A stretch of DNA of 64,000 nucleotides. Origin: Ancistrus triradiatus. Lineage: Eukaryota; Chordata; Actinopteri; Siluriformes; Loricariidae. The DNA lies in NCBI GenBank assembly GCA_025084515.1, contig JAJAGP010002234.1, positions 62,001 through 126,000 on the forward strand, given 5' to 3'. Position 1 is the stretch's first letter; every line of letters starts with the position of its first letter. Shown here piece by piece: positions 1 to 64,000 of the stretch. The notes under the pieces are model-generated. The model saw only the letters and a list, made by a program, of their open reading frames with translations. It did no database searches and was not told where the DNA came from. The translations under genes were made by a program, and so were the position numbers.

Positions 1-262
1 GACCTTAATCCCAATGGAAATGCTGTGGAAGGACCTGAAGTGAGCAGCTAATGTGAGGAAACCCACCAAAATCCCAGAGCTGAAGCTGTTCTGTACGGAG
101 GAATGGGCTAAAATTCCTCCAAGCCGGTGTGCAGGACTGATCAACAGATACAGACAATCTTTAGTTGCAGTTATTTTTACACAGGGGGTGAAACTAGATA
201 CTGAATGCAAAGGTTCACATACTTTTGCCTCTCACTAATGTGTAATGTTGGATCATTTTAAA
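1..262 (+). mobile_element. Tc1 family A remnant, transposase C-terminus
   Basis: The reading matches the last part of the family A transposase (IPELKLFCTEEWAKIPPSRC, then GLINRYRQ), followed by the inner part of the 3' inverted repeat (aggttcacatacttttgcc). The matching end in the full copy at 34155-35572 shows that the outer ~150 bp of the repeat are missing here. The element starts outside the window. Confidence 0.85.
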
Positions 263-285
263 TGTAGCCTGCATAATTAATGCAC

Positions 286-453
286 CTTATTATAAGGTGT
301 ATTAGGGCTGTGTGTCAGCGCGCACAAAGTGAAACAAAAATCCATGTATAAGTATAAGCATAGAGTCTGCTGTGCAGCATGAGAAGTTGGAACACAGTGA
401 GCTGCATTATCAATACACTTATTATAAGGCGTATTAGGGCTGTGTGTCAGCGC
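286..453 (+). repeat. Pair of 36-bp direct repeats, period 132 bp
   Basis: Positions 286-321 and 418-453 share cttattataagg[t/c]gtattagg and continue through gctgtgtgtcagcgc with a single mismatch. The following stretch (to about 720) is CpG-richer than its surroundings and has no recognised family. An open frame at 379-699 has no coding signature. Confidence 0.7.
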
Positions 454-775
454 CCAAAACTAAACGTGAGAAAGGCACAGAAGTATGTGATTACTCGATC
501 ACATATGTACAACCGTGAACCTGCTGTGGTGTGTGAGCTCGTATGTGATGACGAAAGCGTGCCGGAACGTGAGTCACGCTCACATTACAAGCGAATTGCG
601 CTTCAACCCACTTATTTGAAGCACGCCCGAGCACGATTGGGAGCACTCACACTAGCCAAACGAACCACGCCCGAGTGCGGTTCAAATCGCCTAGTGTAAG
701 TACCCCCTAAATATCCAAACAGGTTCTTTCATTTCTTTTCTCTACACTTTCTGATAAACAGTCATATAGTAAGTG

Positions 776-895
776 AGTCTGTAGTTGTGCAGTGGTTAAG
801 TTACAGGACTGTAAACCAGAATGTCCAGGGTTCAAATCTCACTTCTACGAAACTGACACTGTTGGATGAGGGTATCTGCTAAATAACTACAAGTG
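776..895 (+). repeat. tRNA-derived SINE
   Basis: Box-A-like tgcagtggttaag and box-B-like ggttcaaatctc sit about 40 bp apart, followed by a tail ending in gggtatctgctaaataac. The tail is a variant of the gtgtctgctaaatgctg tail seen in the other SINE copies here. It is not a functional tRNA gene because no cloverleaf can be formed. Confidence 0.7.
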
Positions 896-1307
896 AATTT
901 CTTTAATAAACATACACACTTATTGGATTGCATGAAGTACTAGGATGTTTAGCACCAGAATACTAGAACTTGTATCCAAATACAAATAGTTTTCTTCAAA
1001 ATTAGGCAATGCCAGTTCCTACTAAGAGACTGGGTCTCCTATTACACAACAGCTAGCAGTGACGATAAGGAAGTGAAGCCAGCCATCACCTCTTTATCAA
1101 AATGCAGCTCATTCAGAATTATTTGGCAGATCAACATGTTTGTCCCAATTCTCGTGTTGTATCTCTACATCCAGTTCATTTGGCATTTTGAAAGCTGTGC
1201 AGGCAGTTTAAAATACTGTATCAGTCAGTCATTAAATTGAAGTATTTCAGTCTTATGCTATACTTAACATTGGTGTTTTTGAGCACTTCAGTGTAATGAT
1301 GTACTTG

Positions 1308-1553
1308 GGGCGGCACAGTGGCATGGTGGTTCCAGCTCGGTGTGGAGTTTGTATGTGCTCTGTTTCCACGTGGGTTTAGTCCGGGTGCTCCAGTTTCCTC
1401 CCACAGTCCAAAGACATGAATTATATTAATTGATTATGCTAAAGTGACCCAATCACAGTATGTATGACAAGTTTTGAAGTAACCTTGTGCAACAATGTAA
1501 CATTGTGTCTGTTGTAAATAGCCATTGATGCTGAAAGCAACGTTAAATAAACC
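1308..1553 (+). repeat. SINE-like dispersed repeat (ggcggcacagtggc type)
   Basis: Starts ggcggcacagtggc, has ctccagtttcctcccacagt near the middle and ends with attgatgctgaaagcaacgtt plus an A/C-rich tail. The same architecture recurs at 14593-14890, which defines it as a dispersed repeat. This type is very common in teleosts. Confidence 0.75.
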
Positions 1554-1721
1554 AAACAAACAAACGGTAAGGATGCACTTGTTTTGACTGTTCTAGTGAT
1601 TCCCTGTTTGAATGGAAAATTGACAACAACTAGTTTCCATGACTTGTGTTTGAGACAGTTCTTGTTTTTGAATGTTCTGTGGAAAAAACACCTCAAGTGC
1701 TCGCTGTGTAACTATTACATT

Positions 1722-1910
1722 ACATTTACAGCATTTAGCAGACACCCTTATCCAGAGCGACTTACAATTGATACAACCTTACAATCCAAGCAATAGTGGG
1801 TTAAGGGCCTTGCTCAAGGACTCAACAGTGGCAGCTTGGCAGAGGTGGGACTTGAACCCTGGACCTTCTGATCCATAGTCCAGTACCTTAACCGCTAGGC
1901 TACCACAGTC
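1722..1910 (-). repeat. tRNA-derived SINE, reverse orientation
   Basis: Reverse copy: the tail (gcatttagcagacaccctta, then ccagagcgacttacaatt) comes first and the tRNA-like head last (aaccgctaggctaccaca is the reverse of tgtggtagcctagcggtt). Box B reads gggacttgaaccctgg on the + strand. The same family occurs at 16432-16598, 22240-22377, 43565-43748 and 63000-63152. Confidence 0.85.
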
Positions 1911-1988
1911 CATATTAGACCTACACCATAGTATTCCTGAGCAGATCTTGTTATTTTGATACACTGGGGTGAGATTTATGACATTGCT

Positions 1989-2028
1989 AATATAATATAA
2001 TATAATATAATATAATATAATATAATAA
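1989..2028. repeat. (TATAA)n pentanucleotide microsatellite
   Basis: About eight perfect copies of the pentamer, in AT-rich intron. Confidence 0.95.
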
Positions 2029-3238
2029 GTCTAAATCCAGATATAAAACTGTTGGTGTGTATTTGTGTATGTTTCCAGCTGGACTGTAGCTTTTAAGTTA
2101 ATATGTGTACTGGGCTCATTAACAGTGGCACAAACAGTTGGCACAGACTGTGATGAATGGATCAGGTCTATGGCAGGTCACACTCTCTACCCACTCACAA
2201 TGTAATTAGACACTTAGGAATCGGTGCGTGAGAGTATGAGGGGAGGGAGAGGAAGGAAGCCACAATGTAGGAAAGAAGTTGGCGAGTGAAGTTTCACACC
2301 ATAAAATAAGTTAGCCTACTTTCAGATCCTCTTTTACAAGTTGTATGAAAGTGTGATTTTTTTTAACCTTGGAAATGCAAGTAAAGCTGCTGGTGCTGAT
2401 TATTGGTCATTCTGATTGATGACAACAAAAGTTACACTTTGTGCATTGATTAGGACTAAAGTAAGTTTATAAACTCTATTCTTTGTACCCCGACATGGAG
2501 ATGAAATCTAAAATTCTATCACTATGTCATATGAGCCAGTTCATTTCAATCAAATAATGTTACACAAGTTTGTAGTTAAACAAAAGCCAAACAGTACATG
2601 AACTGAAATCCAGTATGGCTTGATTATTTTTTGGTTTGCAAGTGTATTCCATTCCATTCAGTTTCACTATTCACATGATTTTTTGGTTCTTATTTTATTT
2701 TACTTAGTGCTGTTGCACCAATTTTATTGTTTAATGTGGTTAATCTGATTTAGCTTGCTTGTATTTGCTGAATGGATAGTTTTTCTTTAAAAAAATGAAA
2801 AGAGTAACTATCCATATGAATGGACACTAGGTTTTAACAGAATGCATTTTTTACTTTGTAATAATCCACTAAACACAACAGTAATTAATGCAAAAGTGTG
2901 AATTCATTAGACAGTTTTGTTAGAACAACACGTGTAAGCTTATTGTGTTAACTCGTGTGCCACACATTGCCAAACTGCACACCAGTGTTCTATTGCAGTG
3001 TTAGTATGACGAAATCTCCTATCATATGTCTTACGATATGACCTAAAGTATTTACAGCTCTCTTCCCCACAATCTAATAGTGTTATCTATGGCATATATA
3101 ATGTAAGGAGTAGTGATAGGGATACCAGATTGGATGTAGACCACAAGCACAGGTGTTTTACATGGTAATGGAAATGCGATTAATGACAATTAATATAAGA
3201 ATTCTGTTAAAACTTATATTGTTCACTTATGTATTCTC

Positions 3239-3245
3239 ACACACA

Positions 3246-3290
<45 letters not shown>
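3239..3290. repeat. (CA)n microsatellite
   Basis: About 25 CA units with one TA interruption, 40 bp upstream of the solo LTR. The open frames across it are artefacts of the dinucleotide repeat. Confidence 0.97.
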
Positions 3291-3296
<6 letters not shown>

Positions 3297-3329
3297 ACAC
3301 ACCAACCAATCACTGTATTAGGTACATGT

Positions 3330-4265
3330 TGTTAGGAGTCGTGCTGATCCCCATCTTATGACGTTTGAGGGCAGCATCGACTCGTGTAGGTCTGGGTATG
3401 CTTGGGGGCGATCGCGCATGCTCGAGTGCTTGTTAGCATTGATTGTGCAATTAGCGACACCTGCTGGCTCTTGTGTAGATAAGAGCGCGCCTGAGCTCAG
3501 TCAGGGGTCCCATCATTGAATGTTCCCGAGACCTCACCCGTCTCACATGCGTTATATCGCATTTTTTGTGTTAGGGAAAGCAGGAAGCTGGAGGTTTGTA
3601 GACTGCCAGCAATGGTACGGCCTAGAAGCCCGAGGTGATCGCCAGGGTTTAGTTTTTGAATATTGTACGTCAAGTTCCGGCTATTCTTACCCGTGTGCCG
3701 TACCCATGGCATCGCCATAATTCTTGGCAGCTTTGGCTCACCCCCTGCCTTCTCCCTCACTCTTTTGTAGCCTTCTAGACTTTGTCACCCTTCCTCACCC
3801 CTTGGAAAGGATGCTGTGCTGTCTGTTAATCAGCCACATTCTTTTGTTTCCACGTCCACGTCCATGTCACGCTCTGTTAGCTGTAGGATTTCCTGTGACA
3901 TGCCTTCGCGGCTCTGCTCGGGTACCGACGCAAGCGCGGACCCTTTACGCCATTTGTGCAGCAGAGCTACGCCTTAAGTGCAGCTCAGCCTGGGTGCGCT
4001 GAGCGCTTACGGCATTTCCTTTTGTTCAGTTATTTGGTGGTTGGTTGGTGCGTTCGGTTTACACAGCGGTAACCGACGCTTTCGCCCAGGATTCAATCCT
4101 CAGCTGCTGCTTTTGTTTTCTCTTTGTTGTCTTATTTATTTTCTCTCAATTTATTTACATTTTGGTTCACCATTTCCATCTGTAGCTAACTGCAATTGGG
4201 TCCTAAAACCCTTTTCATTTTTGTATTCACAGTTCGCCTGGTTTTTATTATGGCGAACCGTAACA
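3330..4265. mobile_element. Solo LTR with 5-bp target duplication
   Basis: The 936-bp unit begins TGTTAGGAGTCG and ends GAACCGTAACA, so its ends are the perfect short inverted repeat TGTTA/TAACA with TG...CA borders. It is flanked by identical catgt at 3325-3329 and 4266-4270, the direct duplication an LTR-retroelement insertion makes. It is CpG- and GC-richer than its surroundings. No internal gag/pol or second LTR is present, so it is a recombined solo LTR. The superfamily (Gypsy, BEL or ERV) cannot be told from the LTR alone. The frames within it are not genes. Confidence 0.85.
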
Positions 4266-4317
4266 CATGTTGTTACTACACTTCTTGTATATTTTATCAG
4301 TTACCACTTACCTTATA

Positions 4318-5846
4318 CAGTGGGGCAAAAACGTATTTAGTCAGCCACTGATTGTGCAAATTCTCCTACTTAGAAAGATGAGAGAGGTCTGTAATTTTCA
4401 TCATAGGTACACTTCAACTATGAGAGACAAAATGAGGGGGAAAAAAATCCAGGAAATCATTTTTACAGAATTTAATTGTAAATCATGGTGGAAAATAAGT
4501 ATTTGGTCATCTACAAACAAGCTAGATTTCTGGCTCTTACAGACTTGTAACTTCTTCTTTAAGAAGCTCTTTTGTTCTCCCCTAGTTAGCTGTATTAACG
4601 GCACCTGTTTGACCTCATTATCTGTATAAAAGACACCTGTCCACAGCCTCAAACAGTCAGACTCCAAACTCAACCATGACCAAGACCAAAGAGCTGTTGA
4701 AGGACACCAGGAAGAAAATTGTAGAGCTGCACCAGGCTGGGGAGAGTGAATCTACAATAGGCAAGCAGGTTTGTGTGAATGAATCAACTGTGGGAGCAAC
4801 TGTAAGAAAATGGAAGACAAACAAAAACCATTGATAATCTTCGCAATATCTCATCCCGTGGGGTCAAAATGATCATGAGAACGGTGAGCAAAAATCCCAC
4901 AACTACACGGAAGGAGCTGATGAATGACCTGCAGAGAGCTGGGACCAAAGTAACAAGGGCTACCATCAGTAACAACATTACGCCAAGAGAGAGACTCAGA
5001 TCCTGCAGTGCCAGGCGTGCCCCCCTGCTTAAGCCAGTACATGTCCAGGGCCGTCTGAAGTTTGCCAGAGAGCATATGGATGATCCAGAAGAGGATTGGG
5101 AGAATATCATGTGGTCAGATGAAACCAAAATAGAACTTTTTGGTACAAACTCAACTGGAGGAAAAAGAATGCTGAGTTGCATCCCAAGAACACCATACCT
5201 ACCGTGAAGCATTGGGGTGGAAACATAATGCTGTTTTTTCTGCATCCTTTAACACGGACTGATCCGTGTTAAGGGAAGAATGAACGGCGCCATGTATCGT
5301 GAGATTTTAAGCCAAAAGCTTAAAAAAGCTTCCATCAGTGAGAGCATTGAAGATGGAACATGGCTTGGTCTTCCAGCATGACAATGATCTCAAACACATC
5401 GCTCGGACAACGAAGGAGTGGCTCCATAAAAAGCATTTCAAGGTCCTGGAGTGGCCTAGCCAGTCTGCAGACCTCAACCCCATAGAAAATTTGCAGAGGG
5501 AGTTGAAAGACTGTGTGTTTTCCCAGCGACAGCCCTAAAACATCACTGCTCTAGAGGAGATCTGCATGGAGGAATGGGCCAAAATACCAGCTACAGTGTG
5601 TGCAAACTCAGTGAAGACTTACAGGAAATGTTTGACCTCTGTCATTGCCAACAAAGGTTATGTTTCAAAGTATTGAGTTGAACCAAATTTATTGACCAAA
5701 TACTTATTTTCCACCATAATTTACAATTCAATTCTTTAAAAAATCCTACAATGTGATTTACTGGATTTTTTTTCCCTCATTTGTCTCTCTAGTTGAAGTG
5801 TACCTATGATGACAATTAGAGACCTCTCTCATCTTTCTAAGTAGTA
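4318..5846 (+). mobile_element. Tc1 family B element, 3' end truncated
   Basis: It follows TA (4316-4317) and starts cagtggggcaaaaacgtatt, with a long inverted repeat running to about 4435. Its transposase lies on + in pieces broken by frameshifts: an HTH part near 4680-4830, then EDWENIMWSDETKIELFG (first catalytic Asp) near 5093-5145, a QHDNDLKH segment near 5370 and SQSADLNPIENL near 5460 (final acidic residue). The 3' inverted repeat stops at about 5846, roughly 55 bp short of its tip, where another repeat begins. Confidence 0.92.
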
Positions 5847-5994
5847 TGTTAGTCATCCGCCAGTCCTTGTTTTCAGTTGTGGTTGGTGGACAGTCCAGCA
5901 GTGACACTGAGGTGTTTAAAAACTCCAGCATCACTGCTGTGTCTGATCCACTCATACCAGCACAACACACACCACCACCACCATGTCACTGCCA
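5847..5994 (+). repeat. Dispersed repeat (ttggttggtggac type), partial
   Basis: Contains gttagtcatcc, ggttggtggacagtccagca, gtgacactgaggtgtttaaa and gatccactcataccagcaca. It corresponds to a common teleost repeat; a longer, differently truncated copy is at 56465-56945. It abuts the broken end of the Tc1 element. Confidence 0.7.
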
Positions 5995-6721
5995 TTCTAT
6001 ATTTTTATCTGTAGTGTCATCTCTTTTTTCCTGCGATAAACATCAAACACCAAAGTGCTGATAGTTTGGAACAGAATTTTATTTCTCTATAATTTTAGCC
6101 CTTTAATATAATCCACTATCTCCAGCTTTCTTTCACTCTATATTCCCCATCCCATTCACCACTTCCCCCACATCACAATCTGTATTATGGCTGAAGGAAG
6201 TGGATGCTGAGCTGCTTGCTGGCATCTAACTCTCAGGCCATCTGTAAAAGTAGAGGGCTATGCTGTTGGCGGACAAATGTAATGCTGGTGTCAGACACAC
6301 CAGGACCAGATTCAGTCATGTGAGCTTGCTATTTTGGCTAGCGTTCAATATTTTTGTGTGTGGTGTGTGCGTGTGTGTGTGTTAATTTGTCAGACTTTCG
6401 TAGCATCCCTCCTAACTACCAGGTGAATGAACAGTATAAATGGGGCATGGTACTATGTCAAGTGTGTGGTATTAGTCGTATTATCCTGCTTGCGTGTTAT
6501 TTTTTGTGTGGGACTAGTATTGTATCTTTGTGTTAATAAACTAACTAACATAACGCCTTAGTGTGACAGCTGGATTTACACTTTTGCATTTCTGGATGTA
6601 TGTAGAGGGTATGTATGTCCTTGCTTGTCTTTGTCCTTGCTAGAAATGTTAAAGTGTTGTATCAAAATAACAATACTGAATACATTTATGTGCACACTAA
6701 TAATCTGAACCTTAACAAGAT

Positions 6722-7330
6722 TCAAGTCAAGTCAGATCTATTTATATAGCGCTTTTTTACAATGGAGCATTGGGAGGACCAAGACTCAAAAAGGGACCCA
6801 ACCTCCTTGGGCGGCGTAGATGATAAATCTAAGAGCGAAACCAAAGTCATGGAGTCAAAGTTCGAGTAAAATGTGAAGTATGCACATCGGCATTAAGTGG
6901 CCCGGGTATGATGGGGCTGGATTTTGCAGCGGATGAACATCATGAACATGTGTGGGGCTGGAACTGCCGGAACACAGCTCGGAGAGAAAACAGAAAATGT
7001 AGTTAGTTATTGATTAAGAGCACAGTGACTATTAAACAATCACTGATGCCATGTGTAGCATGAGACCCCGGCAGCATTAGCTATAGCAGCATAGCTAGAA
7101 AGAGGAGAACTGGTAGGAAACACAGCCAAGAGGGATCACATGAGACATTGGCAACCCCACGGGAGGCAGAAGACAGCAACCCAACGTCTCTGATCACCAT
7201 AAGACTCTTTGACTATGAACCCCCAGCTCTGCCCTTAGTCTAAGGCAAGGATGCACAAGTCAAGATCAAGAGGACTGAAGCCCAGTTCAGCCAGACCGCC
7301 CACTCGATCATGATAAAGACAATCAAGTAA
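6722..7330 (-). repeat. Interspersed repeat with tatataaata-tcTGACTTGACTT end, reverse copy
   Basis: Reverse complement of the unit at 16620-17326: it starts caagtcaagtcagatctatt (the unit's 3' end reversed) and runs through gggacccaacctccttgggc to ccagctctgcccttag. It lacks about 100 bp just inside the tail compared with 16620-17326. No coding capacity seen. Confidence 0.85.
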
Positions 7331-8272
7331 ATATTTACCAATAAAGCAACTCAAGATCAAACTCTCTAGAAGTTTACATCATGTCAGTTGTGCTTTCAAC
7401 CAACAAAAAAGAAATATGCTACATAGAAAAAAATATTTATAGTGTACATTAAGAAATTGACGATGTCTATTAATTTACAAAGCTGCCTTACAGGCTGCAG
7501 TAAATGCCCTCTCATTACTGTACATATGAATAAAGGCTTATTCATGTAGACTCTTGAGCTTTCCTAATATCTGATAATTTAAATACATGTTTTAAGTTCA
7601 TACTTAAAATGTGGTACAATTCATCATTTGAATTATAGAAACTGTAGCTGTTTGATTCAGCAGCTACCATGAGTACTTGTACTTAAGCTCATGCACTGAA
7701 GATATGTACACCACACACACAGTTCTCACAATGCTGGTGTTATCTATTCACCAGGATGAATTGCGCCTAGCATGTTTAGTCATATTGTTGCACTGTATAG
7801 CCCCGGCATTCAGAAGGATTAGTGGTGGAATGACTAGTATCTTACCCCTGAAGCTTCAGCTACGTCAGTATTATCCCTCCAAATATGTGTGGATTATGGA
7901 ATTGGTGTGTTTTATTTGTCATTTAATTTGTGTTTCTACAATCCTTGCTGTTTTGATGACATTTCTTACCTCATAGTTATGCCCCAGTGAAATAGGAAAT
8001 GATGGATGTCTAGAGAAAATAAAGATATAAATGCTTCAGTTAAGTTTTGTTTGTATAGCTCTCTAGAGATCCCTGGAATTGTGTGTTGTGTAGTTTGAAC
8101 TGTATCTTTTAAGTATTACGTACATACGTTTTAATTACGTACAATCTTGCTGTCAAAACGAGGTGATACTCAAATTCATTTTATAGCTCTTTAAACACAT
8201 CTTTATTAAGGATACCTATCATTCTGGACCTAACTGCATTTCTTTGTGTCTGTTCAATGTTATTCCACTCAG

Positions 8273-63827
<55,555 letters not shown>

Positions 63828-64000
63828 GTAAGAACCTTAACAGTCGTTGATGTGCTTTCAGTAGCGATGCCCCTTATTACTATATAGGACGTCTTAGTGT
63901 TGGTGGCAATACCTGATTTTGAACCTGAGTTGACTTAAAATTTAATTTAAAAAGTGTTAGCAATTTCCCTTATACTAATTTGACATTGCTTGTAAAATAT

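Larger units (their letters stand above)
1..8272. other. Upstream intron of dock4 (3' part), no exon seen
   Basis: I found no DOCK-like coding segment before the acceptor at 8271-8272, so this is read as the 3' part of an intron over 8 kb long. It holds a Tc1 end (1-262), a direct repeat pair (286-453), SINEs (776-895, 1308-1553, 1722-1910), a solo LTR (3330-4265), a family B Tc1 (4318-5846), a dispersed repeat (5847-5994) and a repeat with a ctatataaataga-type end (6722-7330). I see nothing recognisable in 460-775, 2030-3230, 6000-6700 and 7340-8260 apart from short (GT)n at 6353-6382. Confidence 0.7.

Noticed and set aside
379..699. Open frame of 106 codons
   Set aside because: Spans the direct repeat and CpG-rich segment; no domain, no splice support and unconvincing composition.
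3497..4340. Several open frames of 66-120 codons
   Set aside because: They lie within or across the solo LTR, whose borders are defined by the target duplication; no protein family seen.
6400..6560. 3' end of an LTR (gtgttaataaactaac with a polyadenylation-like signal)
   Set aside because: No matching TG start or target duplication could be found.

Overview
The window is vertebrate, most likely teleost, genomic DNA. It is AT-rich, and its coding signal is split into short GT-AG exons inside long introns full of decayed Tc1/mariner transposons, tRNA-derived SINEs and long (CA)n/(TA)n microsatellites. The repeat mixture looks like that of an otophysan fish such as a catfish, but that is a recollection of repeat style and was not tested. 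A run of exactly 100 N at 44557-44656 shows a draft assembly.

One host gene runs through the window on the + strand: a DOCK-B family guanine-exchange factor, best matched to DOCK4. Twenty consecutive coding exons (8273-63827) join in one open frame of 2,372 nt (790 codons plus 2 nt), and every internal splice site is GT-AG. They cover the end of the N-terminal DOCK region (first six exons), the DHR-1/C2 lipid-binding domain (exons at 37799, 38153, 42122 and 46450) and a long part of the helical/armadillo-like middle (47260 onward). The SH3 domain lies upstream of the window; the DHR-2 exchange domain and the proline-rich tail lie downstream. Positions 1-8272 belong to an upstream intron.

The introns hold most of the sequence. 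Two Tc1 families have long inverted repeats: family A (8779-10235, 34155-35572, 58030-59377, 53551-54736 and fragments) and family B (4318-5846, 12042-13518, 22887-24192). A third, fresher DD34E element with a TA duplication sits at 44675-46213. At least five other Tc1-like lineages survive as relics. A 936-bp solo LTR with a 5-bp target duplication is at 3330-4265. Two copies of a nonautonomous repeat with a ctataaagcgcac end are at 19787-20324 and 48917-49499, and many tRNA-derived SINE copies are present.

The most unusual stretch is 40400-41200 in the intron between the second and third DHR-1 exons. It has ten contiguous alternating GAA/TTC pentamers (a textbook heat-shock element), a TATA-like box and a possible non-coding first exon. 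These lead to a 53-residue minus-strand ORF with a CxxC motif that resembles the start of a recurrent, uncharacterised fish protein. It could be a heat-inducible multi-copy gene or mobile unit inside the intron. Other unusual structures are a nested palindrome of SINE tails at 22088-22260, a 154-bp-arm inverted repeat at 25415-25941, and identical sequence on both sides of the N gap that looks like an unmerged contig overlap.
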